Shown here piece after piece: positions 33,838 through 42,125 of a stretch of DNA of 64,000 nt. Source of the stretch: DASUPK01 sp963804595 (lineage in GTDB: Bacteria; Actinomycetota; Thermoleophilia; Solirubrobacterales; 70-9); assembly GCA_963804595.1 (NCBI GenBank), contig CAWDQZ010000004.1, positions 62,001 through 126,000 on the forward strand, in the 5' to 3' direction. The translations under genes were made by a program, and so were the position numbers. Under the pieces are notes generated by a model that was given only the letters and a program-made list of their open reading frames with translations, searched no databases and was not told the DNA's origin. Positions within the stretch are counted from its first letter, which is position 1. Each line of letters opens with the position of its first letter.

Positions 33838-34989
33838 TTACGGGGCCGCGGCGTAGGCGTCGAAGGAAGGCTTCCGTGCCCCGTTGGATGCCAGCAGTCC
33901 CCAGGCGGCGCCGGTGTGGCCGTCGTCCGCCTCGTCCTCGAGGCGGTACCAGCCCAGCGCCCTGACGTACTTCGCCTTGCGAAGCATCCGGTAAGCGGCG
34001 GTGATGTAGGAGGCCTGCTGCTGTGGGGACACGTGGAATCCGCCGAATAGGTTCGGGCTTGCCTCGGACAGCACCGTCCACTCCGAGAGCCACAGCCGCG
34101 GAACCTTCAGTTTCCTGGACACTCGCGCTTTCTTAGCCTTGCCCTTGGTTTTCACACCGTATGCCGCCTGAATCTCCCGATACAGGGTGTCGACGTCATT
34201 CAGCCCGCGGAACTGGCCGATCGGCTTGTTCTTGAGGTTGGGGAACCGACCGTCGAAGGGGTTGTGGCCCCAAAGGTCCATCCGCGGCGGGCGAGCCTTC
34301 TTGCCCTTGCCGACGCGCAGCCACCTGACAAACTTCGGGGTCGAGACCGGGCCGCCCCCGTTCAGAGTCATTCCCCCGATCACGATGTTCGCCGGGCTCG
34401 CCTGCTTGAGCGCCACGTAGGCGAGGTCGAGCAGCTTCGCGTAGGTGCGCGGGCCGACCCTGCTGTTGGCGGGCATCGGCTGGAAGTTGATCCCGTAGCT
34501 CGGCTCGCCCCAGATCTCCCAGAGGTGGATCGAGGGGTAGCGCTTGCTGAGCGCATACATGAAGTCCGCGTAGTCCTGGGGGTTGGTCGGCGACCAGGCG
34601 CGGGAGCGGCCCCCGTTGGCCCACGAGGGTGTGCCCTCGACTAGCACAGCAAGGCTGATGCCGTACTGGGCGGCCTGCTGCACGTCGAAGTCGGCGAAGC
34701 TCGGCCAGTGGTAGGCGGGGTCGTTCGGGTCCCGCGGGTTCGCCGGCCTGGTCAGGGCGACCGTGTCCCACGGAATCTGGAACTGGTAGTTGGTGGCCCC
34801 GAGCTGCTTGTAGATCGGGAAGGCCGAGCAGGGCGTCGGTCCGGTCGGGCAGTTCACGTCGCCCACCGGGAAAGTCGATGGACCCCAGATAGATTTCTCG
34901 GCGGCCTGAGCCGCCGAACCTGAGGCAAGGACTAGCGTGGCCGCGAGGCCGAGGAGAACGATGAGCCGACGCATGCGGTGGGAGAACAT
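33838..34989 (-). CDS. Exported glycoside hydrolase, PslG-like (copy 2)
   Basis: 383 residues, clearly paralogous to the adjacent gene along its whole length: signal peptide (LIVLLGLAATLVLASGSAAQ), WGPSTFPVGDVNCPTG, PWDTVALTRPANPRDP, LAVLVEGTPSWAN, IHLWEIWGEPSYGINFQP (acid/base Glu), DLWGHNPFDGRFPN, RLWLSEWTVLSE (nucleophile Glu) and LGWYRLEDEADDGHTG. The Lys-rich insert is shorter (KTKGKAKKARVSRKLK). ATG 34989 is used; ATG 34974 is possible. Its start nearly abuts the divergent glycosyltransferase gene. Probably extracellular processing of the island's polymer. Confidence 0.8.
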   Translation of the reverse strand: MFSHRMRRLIVLLGLAATLVLASGSAAQAAEKSIWGPSTFPVGDVNCPTGPTPCSAFPIYKQLGATNYQFQIPWDTVALTRPANPRDPNDPAYHWPSFADFDVQQAAQYGISLAVLVEGTPSWANGGRSRAWSPTNPQDYADFMYALSKRYPSIHLWEIWGEPSYGINFQPMPANSRVGPRTYAKLLDLAYVALKQASPANIVIGGMTLNGGGPVSTPKFVRWLRVGKGKKARPPRMDLWGHNPFDGRFPNLKNKPIGQFRGLNDVDTLYREIQAAYGVKTKGKAKKARVSRKLKVPRLWLSEWTVLSEASPNLFGGFHVSPQQQASYITAAYRMLRKAKYVRALGWYRLEDEADDGHTGAAWGLLASNGARKPSFDAYAAAP

Positions 34990-35010
34990 ACGGGAAGGCC
35001 TCGAGTTGCG

Positions 35011-36132
35011 GTGCAGATAGCCATCCTGCTTCACAAAACAGTTATCCACGACGGTCGCGTCCTCCGCGAGGCCGGTGCTCTGGCCGACGCTGGACACGAT
35101 GTCGTGATCGTCCATCTGCCGAGTGGTGACGATGTGGAGGTCGCCGGCGGCTTCCGCCTGCGCTCCGCGACGCCTCCGAAATGGACCCGCCGGCTCCCGC
35201 GGAGCCTCTGGCGGATCGTCGCCCTCGGTTCGATCGCGCTTGGTGCGCGGGCCGAGCGGCCGGACGTCGTGCATGCCAACGACATCGCCACTCTGATGCC
35301 CGGCTACTTCGCCGCTCGGCTGAGCGGAGCCAAGCTGGTTTACGACACACACGAGTACGCGGTCGGGGTTCCCTACCGCAAGGCCGTCTGGGCATGGCTC
35401 GCCGCGACGATCGAACGCCTCGTGATCGGCCGCTGCGACGCCGTGATCACCGTCTCCGACGGGATCGCCGAGCGGCTCCAGGACCGCTACGGGCTGAAGA
35501 CGCGGCCGACGGTCTTGAGGAACGTTCCCGACCTGCCGCCGCCCGGGGAGGCCCCCAACCTGCGTGAGGAGATGGGCATCGGCGACGCGCCGCTCGTCCT
35601 CCACCAGGGTGCGGTCGCCGACGGCCGGGGAGGAGAGAACCTGATCCGGGCCGTGGCCTTCACGGAGTCGGCCCACCTGCTCTTCCTGGGTGCGGACGGC
35701 GCCTTCGCCGAGGAGCTGCGCGAGCTTGGCAGCGGGGCCGGGCTCGACGGCCGGCTCCACTTCCATCGGCCGGTGCCCTTGGCTGAGCTCCTCTCGTACA
35801 CGACGCAGGCCGACGTCGGCGTCTCCCTGCTCGAGGACACCTGTGAGAACCACCGCCTGGCGCTGCCCAACAAGCTCTTCGAGTACCTGGCGGCCGACCT
35901 GCCGGTCGTGGTCAGCGACCTTCCCGAGATGAGGCGCCTGGTGACCGACCGCAGGGTGGGGTGGGTGACCGACTCGAGCGACCCGGCCGACATCGCTCGC
36001 GTGCTCGCCGAAGCGCTAGACGAGCGCGACGACGAGGCGCTCCGCGAGCGGGTCCGCGAGGCGGCGGCAGAGCTCAACTGGCCGCACGAGCGATCGAGGC
36101 TGACCGATCTATACGCGAGCCTTGTGCGGTGA
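35011..36132 (+). CDS. Glycosyltransferase family 4 protein
   Basis: 373 residues, GT-B fold. The N-terminal half has IAILLHKTVIHDGRVLREAG, PDVVHANDIATLMPGYFAAR, LVYDTHEYAVGVPYRK and CDAVITVSDGIAERL. The C-terminal half has LRNVPDLPPPGE, LVLHQGAVADGRGGENLIRA, VGVSLLEDTCENHRLALPNK and LFEYLAADLPVVVSDLPEM, the usual donor-binding region. GTG 35011 is preferred because it directly precedes the first strand; an in-frame GTG at 34978 would overlap the divergent hydrolase gene. Its stop overlaps the next start by 4 bases (GTGA). Confidence 0.9.
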   Translation: MQIAILLHKTVIHDGRVLREAGALADAGHDVVIVHLPSGDDVEVAGGFRLRSATPPKWTRRLPRSLWRIVALGSIALGARAERPDVVHANDIATLMPGYFAARLSGAKLVYDTHEYAVGVPYRKAVWAWLAATIERLVIGRCDAVITVSDGIAERLQDRYGLKTRPTVLRNVPDLPPPGEAPNLREEMGIGDAPLVLHQGAVADGRGGENLIRAVAFTESAHLLFLGADGAFAEELRELGSGAGLDGRLHFHRPVPLAELLSYTTQADVGVSLLEDTCENHRLALPNKLFEYLAADLPVVVSDLPEMRRLVTDRRVGWVTDSSDPADIARVLAEALDERDDEALRERVREAAAELNWPHERSRLTDLYASLVR

Positions 36133-37226
36133 CGATCCCGCTGTTCGCAAGCCGGGCGGCGCTCGAGCCACTGCTGCCCGAGATCGCCGAGCGCCAGCGC
36201 GCGGTCCTGGAAAGCGGCCGTTACATCCTCGGTCCTGAGGTCGAGGCCTTCGAGTCCGAGTTCGCCGGCTTCGTCGGCGCCGAGCACTGCGTCGGACTGG
36301 CCAACGGCACGGACGCGCTCGAGATCGGGCTCCGTGCGCTGGGCGTGGCTTCCGGCGACGAGGTGGTAGTGCCCGCCTTCACCTTCTTCGCCACCGCCGA
36401 GGCCGTGGTCGCGATGGGCGCGACCCCGGTCTTCTGCGACGTCGATCCGGAGACCTGGTGCATGACAGCGGCCACGGCGGAGCCGGCGATCACCGAGCGG
36501 ACCAGGGCACTGCTGCCGGTGCACATCTTCGGCAACCCCTCGCCCGTCCCGGACCTCCTGGAGCTGGCCGGCTCGAGCGACATCCGTGTGCTCGAGGACG
36601 CCGCCCAGGCACACGGAGCGGAGCTCAACGGCCGAATGGCCGGCGCCCTCGGACACGCCGCCGCCTTCAGCTTCTTCCCGTCCAAGAACCTAGGCGGCTT
36701 CGGCGACGGCGGGGCCCTGACCACCGCCGATCCCGAGGTGGCGGAGGCGGCCAGGCTGCTGCGCACGCGCGGCTCGAAGGACAAGCGCACCTTCACACAG
36801 GTCGGCTTCAACTCCCGGCTCGACGAGCTGCAGGCGGCGGGCCTGCGCGTGCTGCTGCCGCATCTCGCCGAGTGGATCGAGGCACGGCTCCGGTCGGCAG
36901 CTGCCTATGTGGAGGCCGGGCTCGGTGATCTCGCCCAGATCCAGAGCGAGACTGAGGGCGCGCGATCCGCCTGGCACATCTTCGCGATCGCCTCCGATCG
37001 GCGCGAGCGGCTCGCGACCGCTCTCGAGGACGCCCGGGTTGGCGCGCGTCCCTACTACGAGACGCCCCTCTACCGGCAGCCGGCCCTGCAGTGCTGGGCG
37101 CCGCCCGAGCCGCTCGCCGAGACCGAACGGATCTGCTCGCAGATCCTGGCGCTCCCGATGGGCGCCGCCCTCCCCGAGGACGCGCCGGCCGAGGTCGTCG
37201 GCGCGATCCGCTCAGCCCTGGACTGA
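36129..37226 (+). CDS. DegT/DnrJ aminotransferase (2), WbpE/WlbC-like
   Basis: 365 residues. PLP-dependent: YILGPEVEAFESEFAGFVGA, CVGLANGTDALEIGLRALGV, VVVPAFTFFATAEAVVAMGA, RVLEDAAQAHGAELNG, and FSFFPSKNLGGFGDGGALTT with the PLP Lys. This resembles WbpE/WlbC, which aminates a UDP-3-keto-uronate. With the acetyltransferase, dehydrogenase and epimerase just beyond it, it fits the UDP-2,3-diacetamido-mannuronate pathway (inference). GTG 36129 overlaps the GT stop, so it is coupled to it. It converges with the acetyltransferase gene. Confidence 0.9.
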   Translation: MTIPLFASRAALEPLLPEIAERQRAVLESGRYILGPEVEAFESEFAGFVGAEHCVGLANGTDALEIGLRALGVASGDEVVVPAFTFFATAEAVVAMGATPVFCDVDPETWCMTAATAEPAITERTRALLPVHIFGNPSPVPDLLELAGSSDIRVLEDAAQAHGAELNGRMAGALGHAAAFSFFPSKNLGGFGDGGALTTADPEVAEAARLLRTRGSKDKRTFTQVGFNSRLDELQAAGLRVLLPHLAEWIEARLRSAAAYVEAGLGDLAQIQSETEGARSAWHIFAIASDRRERLATALEDARVGARPYYETPLYRQPALQCWAPPEPLAETERICSQILALPMGAALPEDAPAEVVGAIRSALD

Positions 37227-37269
37227 GAAGTGGAAGCCGCGCGTGCCGCAGCCTCCCCGATCCTCTCAC

Positions 37270-37284
37270 GCGTCGCCGCGACGC
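37270..37284. terminator. Short hairpin between convergent genes
   Basis: GCGTCG and CGACGC pair across a 3-base loop in the 70-base gap between the aminotransferase and acetyltransferase stops. Weak on its own. Confidence 0.3.
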
Positions 37285-37296
37285 CTCCGCGCTGAG

Positions 37297-38013
37297 CTAG
37301 CGCCAGCGCTCGAGCAGCTCGTCGTCGCGGACGTCCCGGAGCTCGCGCGCGGGCACGCCCGCGACCACCTTGCGCGGCGGGACGTCGTCGACGACCACGG
37401 CGCCCGCTCCGATCACGGCCTCCTCGCCGACCTCAACACCGGGGAGCAGGACGGCGCCGCCCCCCACCCGGCAGGCGCGGCGGAGCGTCGGGCCGTCTGG
37501 AGCTTCGCCGCGTTCATGCCGGCCCATCGTCCTGTCATTCGTGAGAACCACCCCGGGGCCGAGGAAGACGTCCTCCTCGATGGCCGTCCCGGCGGTGATG
37601 TAGCAATTGCTCTGAATCTTCACCCGGGCGCCGAGGGTGACGTCGTTGTCGACCGCGCTGCCCCGCCCCACCACGGCCTCCGCGCCGATGCGCGCTCGCT
37701 CGCGGATCTGCGCCTGATCGCCGATCACTGCCGCCGCGCCGATCTCCGCTCCCGCGCCGATCACCGCGCCGGGGCAGACGATTGCGTCGTCCGCCAGCGT
37801 TGCGGGAGCTGGCTCCTCGTCCGACGCGGTCGAGTGTCTGCCGAGCATCGGCTGCTTTCCGATGACCGCCGAGTCGCCGATCTCGCAGAAGTTGCCGACA
37901 CGCGTCCCCGCGTGGATGACGACGTTCCCACCGATCTCGACGCCCTCACCCAACTGGACGCCTTCCCCGAGCAGCAGCCCCGGGGCCGCCTCGGAGGGCT
38001 CGAGCGGGCTCAC
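37297..38013 (-). CDS. Hexapeptide-repeat sugar N-acetyltransferase, WbpD/WlbB-like
   Basis: 238 residues of left-handed beta-helix: repeats such as LGEGVQLGEGVEIGGNVVIH, CPGAVIGAGAEIGAAAVIG, IRERARIGAEAVVGRG and VGGGAVLLPGVEVGEEAVIG, ending VVVDDVPPRKVVAGVPAREL. The segment NCYITAGTAIEEDVFLGPGV followed by LTNDRT matches the catalytic/acceptor loop of nucleotide-sugar acetyltransferases of the WbpD kind, which use acetyl-CoA to acylate a 3-amino group. It is longer than WbpD by about 45 N-terminal residues. GTG 38013 overlaps the upstream stop (GTGA). Confidence 0.85.
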   Translation of the reverse strand: MSPLEPSEAAPGLLLGEGVQLGEGVEIGGNVVIHAGTRVGNFCEIGDSAVIGKQPMLGRHSTASDEEPAPATLADDAIVCPGAVIGAGAEIGAAAVIGDQAQIRERARIGAEAVVGRGSAVDNDVTLGARVKIQSNCYITAGTAIEEDVFLGPGVVLTNDRTMGRHERGEAPDGPTLRRACRVGGGAVLLPGVEVGEEAVIGAGAVVVDDVPPRKVVAGVPARELRDVRDDELLERWR

Positions 38014-39059
38014 GGCCCGGCGTGGATTCCCGGTCGCCTGGCGTCCGTGAGGGGCGTGGGCTTGACCGGGACCGCAGCGCCATCGGCGTCGAGGGACGCC
38101 TGCAGGGCCTCCAGCACGTTCACCACCCTGACGCCGGCTGCGCCGTCCGTGTGCGGGCGCTCGCCGGTGCGGAGACACTCGATGAAGTGCGCGCACTCGA
38201 GCCGCAGCGGCTCCGTGTTCAGCACCGTCGGGCTGTGGACGGGGCCGGAGCGGGTGATGTACTCGCCGTACGTGTCGGAGAGCGAAGCGAAGCTGTTGTC
38301 CCAGATCGAGAGCTTGCGCTCGAGCGCCATGTCGTCGAGGGTCGCCATCCGCTCGGAGCCCACCACGGTGATCCGGCGCACCTTGTGCGGGTCGAGCCAG
38401 GAGAGGTGCAGGTGGCTGACTAGGCCGCTGTCGAAGCGGAGGTGGGCGAAGACGACGTCCTCGACGCCCTCACGCATGAACGCCTCGCCTCGCGCGGAGG
38501 CCTCGACCGGCGCGCCGTCCGCCAGCTCGAGCAGCACCGAGACGTCGTGAGCGCCGAGGCTCCAGAGGGCGTTCTCGTCGGTTCGCAGCTTGCCCAGGTT
38601 GAGCCGCTGTGAGTGGACGTAGCGGATCCTGCCGAGCTCGCCTTGGGAGATCAGGTCGGCGAGCTGCCGGACGCCCGGGTGGTAGCAGAGCAGGTGCCCG
38701 ACCATCAGCACCAGGCCGCGCTCCTCTGCGAGCTCGACGAGCCGTTGGGCCGACTCGACGTTCTGAGCGAGAGGCTTCTCGACGAAGCAGTTCTTGCCGG
38801 ACTCCAGCACGCGCTCCGCGACTGCGGCATGGGTCGAGCCCGGAGTGGCGACGACGATCGCGGACAGGTCGGGGTCTCCGAGCAGGTCCTCGATGTCCGG
38901 CGTGAACGTCGACTGCGGATAGGCGGACTCCCAGTGCCGCCGCTTCTCGTCGTCGAGCTCGCAGCACCAGGCGAGCTCGCAGCTCTCGAGCGTGGCGAGG
39001 TTGCGGGCGAGATTCGGCCCCCAGTACCCCATGCCGACTATGCCGACCCGTAGCGACAT
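38010..39059 (-). CDS. Gfo/Idh/MocA oxidoreductase, WbpB/WlbA-like
   Basis: 349 residues. N-terminal NAD(P) Rossmann motif VGIVGMGYWGPNLARNLATL, conserved KNCFVEKPLAQN (the family EKP motif, near residue 95), and a C-terminal substrate domain with HLLCYHPGVRQLADLI, WSLGAHDVSVLLELADGAP and SWLDPHKVRRITVVGS. WbpB/WlbA oxidise the 3-hydroxyl of UDP-N-acetylglucosaminuronate; this fits beside the aminotransferase and acetyltransferase. ATG 39059 is chosen; ATG 39074 is possible. Other Gfo/Idh roles cannot be excluded. Confidence 0.87.
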   Translation of the reverse strand: MSLRVGIVGMGYWGPNLARNLATLESCELAWCCELDDEKRRHWESAYPQSTFTPDIEDLLGDPDLSAIVVATPGSTHAAVAERVLESGKNCFVEKPLAQNVESAQRLVELAEERGLVLMVGHLLCYHPGVRQLADLISQGELGRIRYVHSQRLNLGKLRTDENALWSLGAHDVSVLLELADGAPVEASARGEAFMREGVEDVVFAHLRFDSGLVSHLHLSWLDPHKVRRITVVGSERMATLDDMALERKLSIWDNSFASLSDTYGEYITRSGPVHSPTVLNTEPLRLECAHFIECLRTGERPHTDGAAGVRVVNVLEALQASLDADGAAVPVKPTPLTDARRPGIHAGP

Positions 39060-39116
39060 GCCTGCGACAAGCATACGGTCGCCGCGGCCTCGCGGGTGAG
39101 AATTGCAAGCCGCGGG

Positions 39117-40238
39117 TCAGCTGGGGGCGGACGCCCCGCGAGCGACCCAGTCCGCGATCGCCGTGGCCACGTGCTCGCCGGCCCGGCCCGAGCCGTAGAG
39201 CTGCGCGGCCGGTGAATCGTCCCCCGGCTTGGGCAGCTCGTCGAGTGCCTCCGCGACAGCCTCGGGGCGCAGGCCGATCAGGCGGTTCCAGCCAGCCTCG
39301 ACGGTCTCGACCCACTCGGTCTCCTCCCGCATGGTCAGGCAGGGCGCCGAGGCGAGGAACGCCTCCTTCTGCAGCCCGCCCGAGTCGGTGACTACGGCGC
39401 GGGCCGTTCGGACGAGGCGAGTGAAGTCGAGGTAGCCGAGCGGCTCTACCGGCGTGATCCCCCTGTCGGGAAGCCCGTCGAGGGCCCCGATTTCCTCGAG
39501 TCGTGCCCGAGTGCGGGGGTGAACGGGGAAGACGACAGGGGCTGCTTCGGCAGCCCTCGAGAGCACCTCGACCACCAGGCCGAGGCGCTGCGGATGGTCG
39601 ACGTTGCCGGGCCGGTGCGCGGTGGCCACGATGAAGCCGCCGGGCTCGAGCCCGAGGCGGTCGAGCGCGTCGGAGCGCTCATCGGCAATCGGCCCGAAGA
39701 CGAGCGCCACGTCGGCCATCACGTCTCCCGTGACGATCACGTGCGCCTCCCGGCCCTCGTCTCGAAGGTTCTGGAGAGCCGTCTCGGTCGAGCAGAGCAG
39801 CAGGCCGCCGAGCGAGTCGACGGCCAGCCGGTTGATCTCCTCCGGCATCTCGCGGTCCCCGGATCGCATCCCGGCCTCGACGTGGATCAGCGGGACCTGG
39901 GCCTTGGCAGCGATCAGGGCGCCGCCCAGGGTGGAGTTCGTGTCCCCGTAGACGAGGAGGGCGTCCGGCTCGAGCTCGCTCACAAGCGGCTCGAGGCGGA
40001 TGAGGATCTCAGCGGTCTGCCCGGCGTGGCTCCCCGAGCCGACCTCCAGCTCGTGGTCGGGTGCGGGCATCTCGAGCTGCTCGAAGAAGACGTCGGAGAG
40101 CTCGGGGTCGTAGTGCTGACCGGTGTGGACCAGGATCTCGTCCACTCGCTCCCGCAGGTGTGCGGAGACGGCGGCGGCCTTGACGAACTGGGGCCGGTTG
40201 CCGACCACGGTCAGGACCGTGCTTCTCCGGGGCTCCAT
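39117..40238 (-). CDS. wecB: UDP-GlcNAc 2-epimerase (non-hydrolysing)
   Basis: 373 residues. Family landmarks are present: VLTVVGNRPQFVKAAAVSAH, EILVHTGQHYDPELSDVFFE, DALLVYGDTNSTLGGALIAA, HVEAGMRSGDREMPEEINRL, VATAHRPGNVDHPQRLGLVV, VFPVHPRTRARL and AVVTDSGGLQKEAFLAS. These enzymes interconvert UDP-GlcNAc-type and UDP-ManNAc-type sugars. In the Wbp pathway the homolog WbpI makes the manno product last. The gene lies 57 bases upstream of the dehydrogenase gene and 3 bases after the methyltransferase stop, in one leftward unit. Confidence 0.95.
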   Translation of the reverse strand: MEPRRSTVLTVVGNRPQFVKAAAVSAHLRERVDEILVHTGQHYDPELSDVFFEQLEMPAPDHELEVGSGSHAGQTAEILIRLEPLVSELEPDALLVYGDTNSTLGGALIAAKAQVPLIHVEAGMRSGDREMPEEINRLAVDSLGGLLLCSTETALQNLRDEGREAHVIVTGDVMADVALVFGPIADERSDALDRLGLEPGGFIVATAHRPGNVDHPQRLGLVVEVLSRAAEAAPVVFPVHPRTRARLEEIGALDGLPDRGITPVEPLGYLDFTRLVRTARAVVTDSGGLQKEAFLASAPCLTMREETEWVETVEAGWNRLIGLRPEAVAEALDELPKPGDDSPAAQLYGSGRAGEHVATAIADWVARGASAPS

Positions 40239-40241
40239 CCG

Positions 40242-40946
40242 TCAGCTCTGTCCCGGCGTGCGGTACGCCACCAGCCGGTGGGTGCGCAGGAAGGGTAGGC
40301 GCGACAGCCGCTCGTAGCGCTCCTGGGTCCGGCTGCCCAGTCGCCGGGCGAGGGCGGGCACAACGGTCAGGCTGAGCTCCTCCGTAGGCGTAACCCCGAC
40401 CGCTGCCAGGTCGCTGTCCTTAACGAGGAGCGTGTGCCGGTTGAGCGGGTTCGGCACCCGCGGCTCGTAGATCACCAGCAGCCCGCCAGGCGCGAGCACA
40501 CGAATCCCTTCACCCAGGGACTCACGTATTGCGCTGACAGAGCCGAGAGACGAAAGGAGCGTGAGTTGGAGCACGACAGTGAAGCTCGCATCCGGGAAAC
40601 GCATGTTTCGCGCGTCCCCGACTGCGATCGTGCCCCCGGGCACCGCCTCGCGGGCCCGTGCGATCCGCTCCGGCTGGATGTCGATCCCGTACAGCCGCTC
40701 CGGTTTGACGCCCGCCTCGGCGAGCGCCCGCAGCCACCAGCCGTTGCCGCAGCCGGCGTCGAGGATGTCGCCGACCCCCGCAATCTCCGGGGCCGCCAGG
40801 CGCAACAGGTGGGCGAGGACCTCGCCGCGGATGGCGGCGTTCCCGGGGTTGTCGGCGGCCCAGGCACGACGCTTCCGCCGGCTCCGACCGTATCCGGAGT
40901 AGACGCGAGAAACTGACCGGCGATGAGGGTCACCCTGCTCACTCAC
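40242..40946 (-). CDS. SAM-dependent methyltransferase
   Basis: 234 residues, class I: GDILDAGCGNGWWLRALAEA (motif I, near residue 60), YGIDIQPERI, GDARNMRFPDASFTVVLQLT and IRVLAPGGLLVIYEPRVPNP. A Lys/Arg-rich N-terminus (SRRKRRAW) precedes the domain. Substrate unknown; by position it may cap or modify the glycan. GTG 40946 is the only sensible start, making the first 24 bases overlap the divergent GT gene on the other strand. It is first in the leftward epimerase-dehydrogenase-acetyltransferase unit. Confidence 0.87.
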   Translation of the reverse strand: MSEQGDPHRRSVSRVYSGYGRSRRKRRAWAADNPGNAAIRGEVLAHLLRLAAPEIAGVGDILDAGCGNGWWLRALAEAGVKPERLYGIDIQPERIARAREAVPGGTIAVGDARNMRFPDASFTVVLQLTLLSSLGSVSAIRESLGEGIRVLAPGGLLVIYEPRVPNPLNRHTLLVKDSDLAAVGVTPTEELSLTVVPALARRLGSRTQERYERLSRLPFLRTHRLVAYRTPGQS

Positions 40947-42119
40947 TACTACCCACCTGAGGTCGGAGCGCCCCAGGCTCGGCTCTCTGCCCTAGCGCGT
41001 GGGTTGAGCCGCCGCGGCGTCGAGGTCACGGTGCACACCTGCTTCCCACACTACCCGGATGGGGTGATCCAGCCGCCCTACCGCAACCGGCCCTGGTCGA
41101 CGGAGGGGGAGGGGGGCGTGCGGGTGGTGCGCAGCGCCGTCTACCCGGCGCCCAACCGCGGCTTCGGGAAGCGGATCGCGAACCATGTCTCATTCGCGCT
41201 CAGCGCCCTGGCGAGCTCGCACGCGAGCGGCCCGGCGGATGCGGTCATCGTGGAGACGCCTCCGCTCTTGCTCGCCGGATCCGCGATCGCCTACTCGCGG
41301 GGCAAGCACTCCGCGCTGATCGTGAACGTCTCGGACATGTGGCCCGATTCCGCGGTCGCCCTCGGCACCCTGCGCCGGCCGCGCCTGGTGGCCGCTGCCC
41401 GGAGGCTCGAGCATGCCTGCTACGGCGCCGCATCCGCGATCGTCTGCCCGACCCGGGGCATCGAGACGGCCCTGGGCGGCCTCGATGAGGCGCACGGAAA
41501 GGTCCACCGGATCCACCCGAGTGTCGACCCGGAGCTCTTCCCCGCCGCGCCTGCTCGTCGCAACGGGTCTTTCAGGGTTCTCTACGCGGGCACGGTCGGT
41601 ATGAGCCAGGGCGTCGGGACGCTGATGGATGCGGCTCAGCTCCTGGACGCGACCTCCGACGTCGAGATCGTGATCGCCGGTGATGGGGCGGAGGGGCCGG
41701 AACTCCGGCAGCGGCTGGCCAATGGGGGACTCGACAACGTGACGATGCTGGGTCGCGTTCCGCACGATCGGATCCCCGAGCTTTACGCCGACGCGGACGC
41801 AGCGGTCGTCCTCCTTCGTGACAAGCCGCTCTTCGAAGGCGCGTTGCCGACCAAGATGTTCGAGGCGATGAGCGCCGGAAGGCCCGTGATCCTCTCCGCC
41901 GCCGGCGAGGCGGCGAACCTGGTCGAGGAGGCATCATGCGGCGTAGTCGTGCCTCCCGAGCGGCCACGCGAGCTGGCCGCTGCGCTCGCCGACTTGGCGG
42001 GCGATCGCAAGCGGGCCAGCAACCTCGGTGCGGCCGGCCGCGAGGCGGTGCTCGAGGGCTACTCCCGCGAGCAGGCCTTCGACCGCTGGTACGGGCTCCT
42101 CACCAGCCTGGTCGGCTAG
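40923..42119 (+). CDS. Glycosyltransferase family 4, WbuB-like
   Basis: 398 residues. Starts VTLLTHYYPPEVGAPQARLS, the WbuB/fucosaminyl-transferase N-terminus, with VVRSAVYPAPNRGFGKRIAN, DAVIVETPPLLLAGSAIAYS, NVSDMWPDSAVALG, and a C-terminal donor region with LYAGTVGMSQGVGTLMDAAQ, IVIAGDGAEGPEL, LPTKMFEAMSAGRPVILSAA. WbuB-like enzymes often transfer N-acetylated amino sugars, matching the diamino-sugar genes alongside. ATG 40923; no ribosome site is evident. Its start lies inside the divergent methyltransferase gene. Confidence 0.92.
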   Translation: MRVTLLTHYYPPEVGAPQARLSALARGLSRRGVEVTVHTCFPHYPDGVIQPPYRNRPWSTEGEGGVRVVRSAVYPAPNRGFGKRIANHVSFALSALASSHASGPADAVIVETPPLLLAGSAIAYSRGKHSALIVNVSDMWPDSAVALGTLRRPRLVAAARRLEHACYGAASAIVCPTRGIETALGGLDEAHGKVHRIHPSVDPELFPAAPARRNGSFRVLYAGTVGMSQGVGTLMDAAQLLDATSDVEIVIAGDGAEGPELRQRLANGGLDNVTMLGRVPHDRIPELYADADAAVVLLRDKPLFEGALPTKMFEAMSAGRPVILSAAGEAANLVEEASCGVVVPPERPRELAAALADLAGDRKRASNLGAAGREAVLEGYSREQAFDRWYGLLTSLVG

Positions 42120-42125
42120 GCCCTA

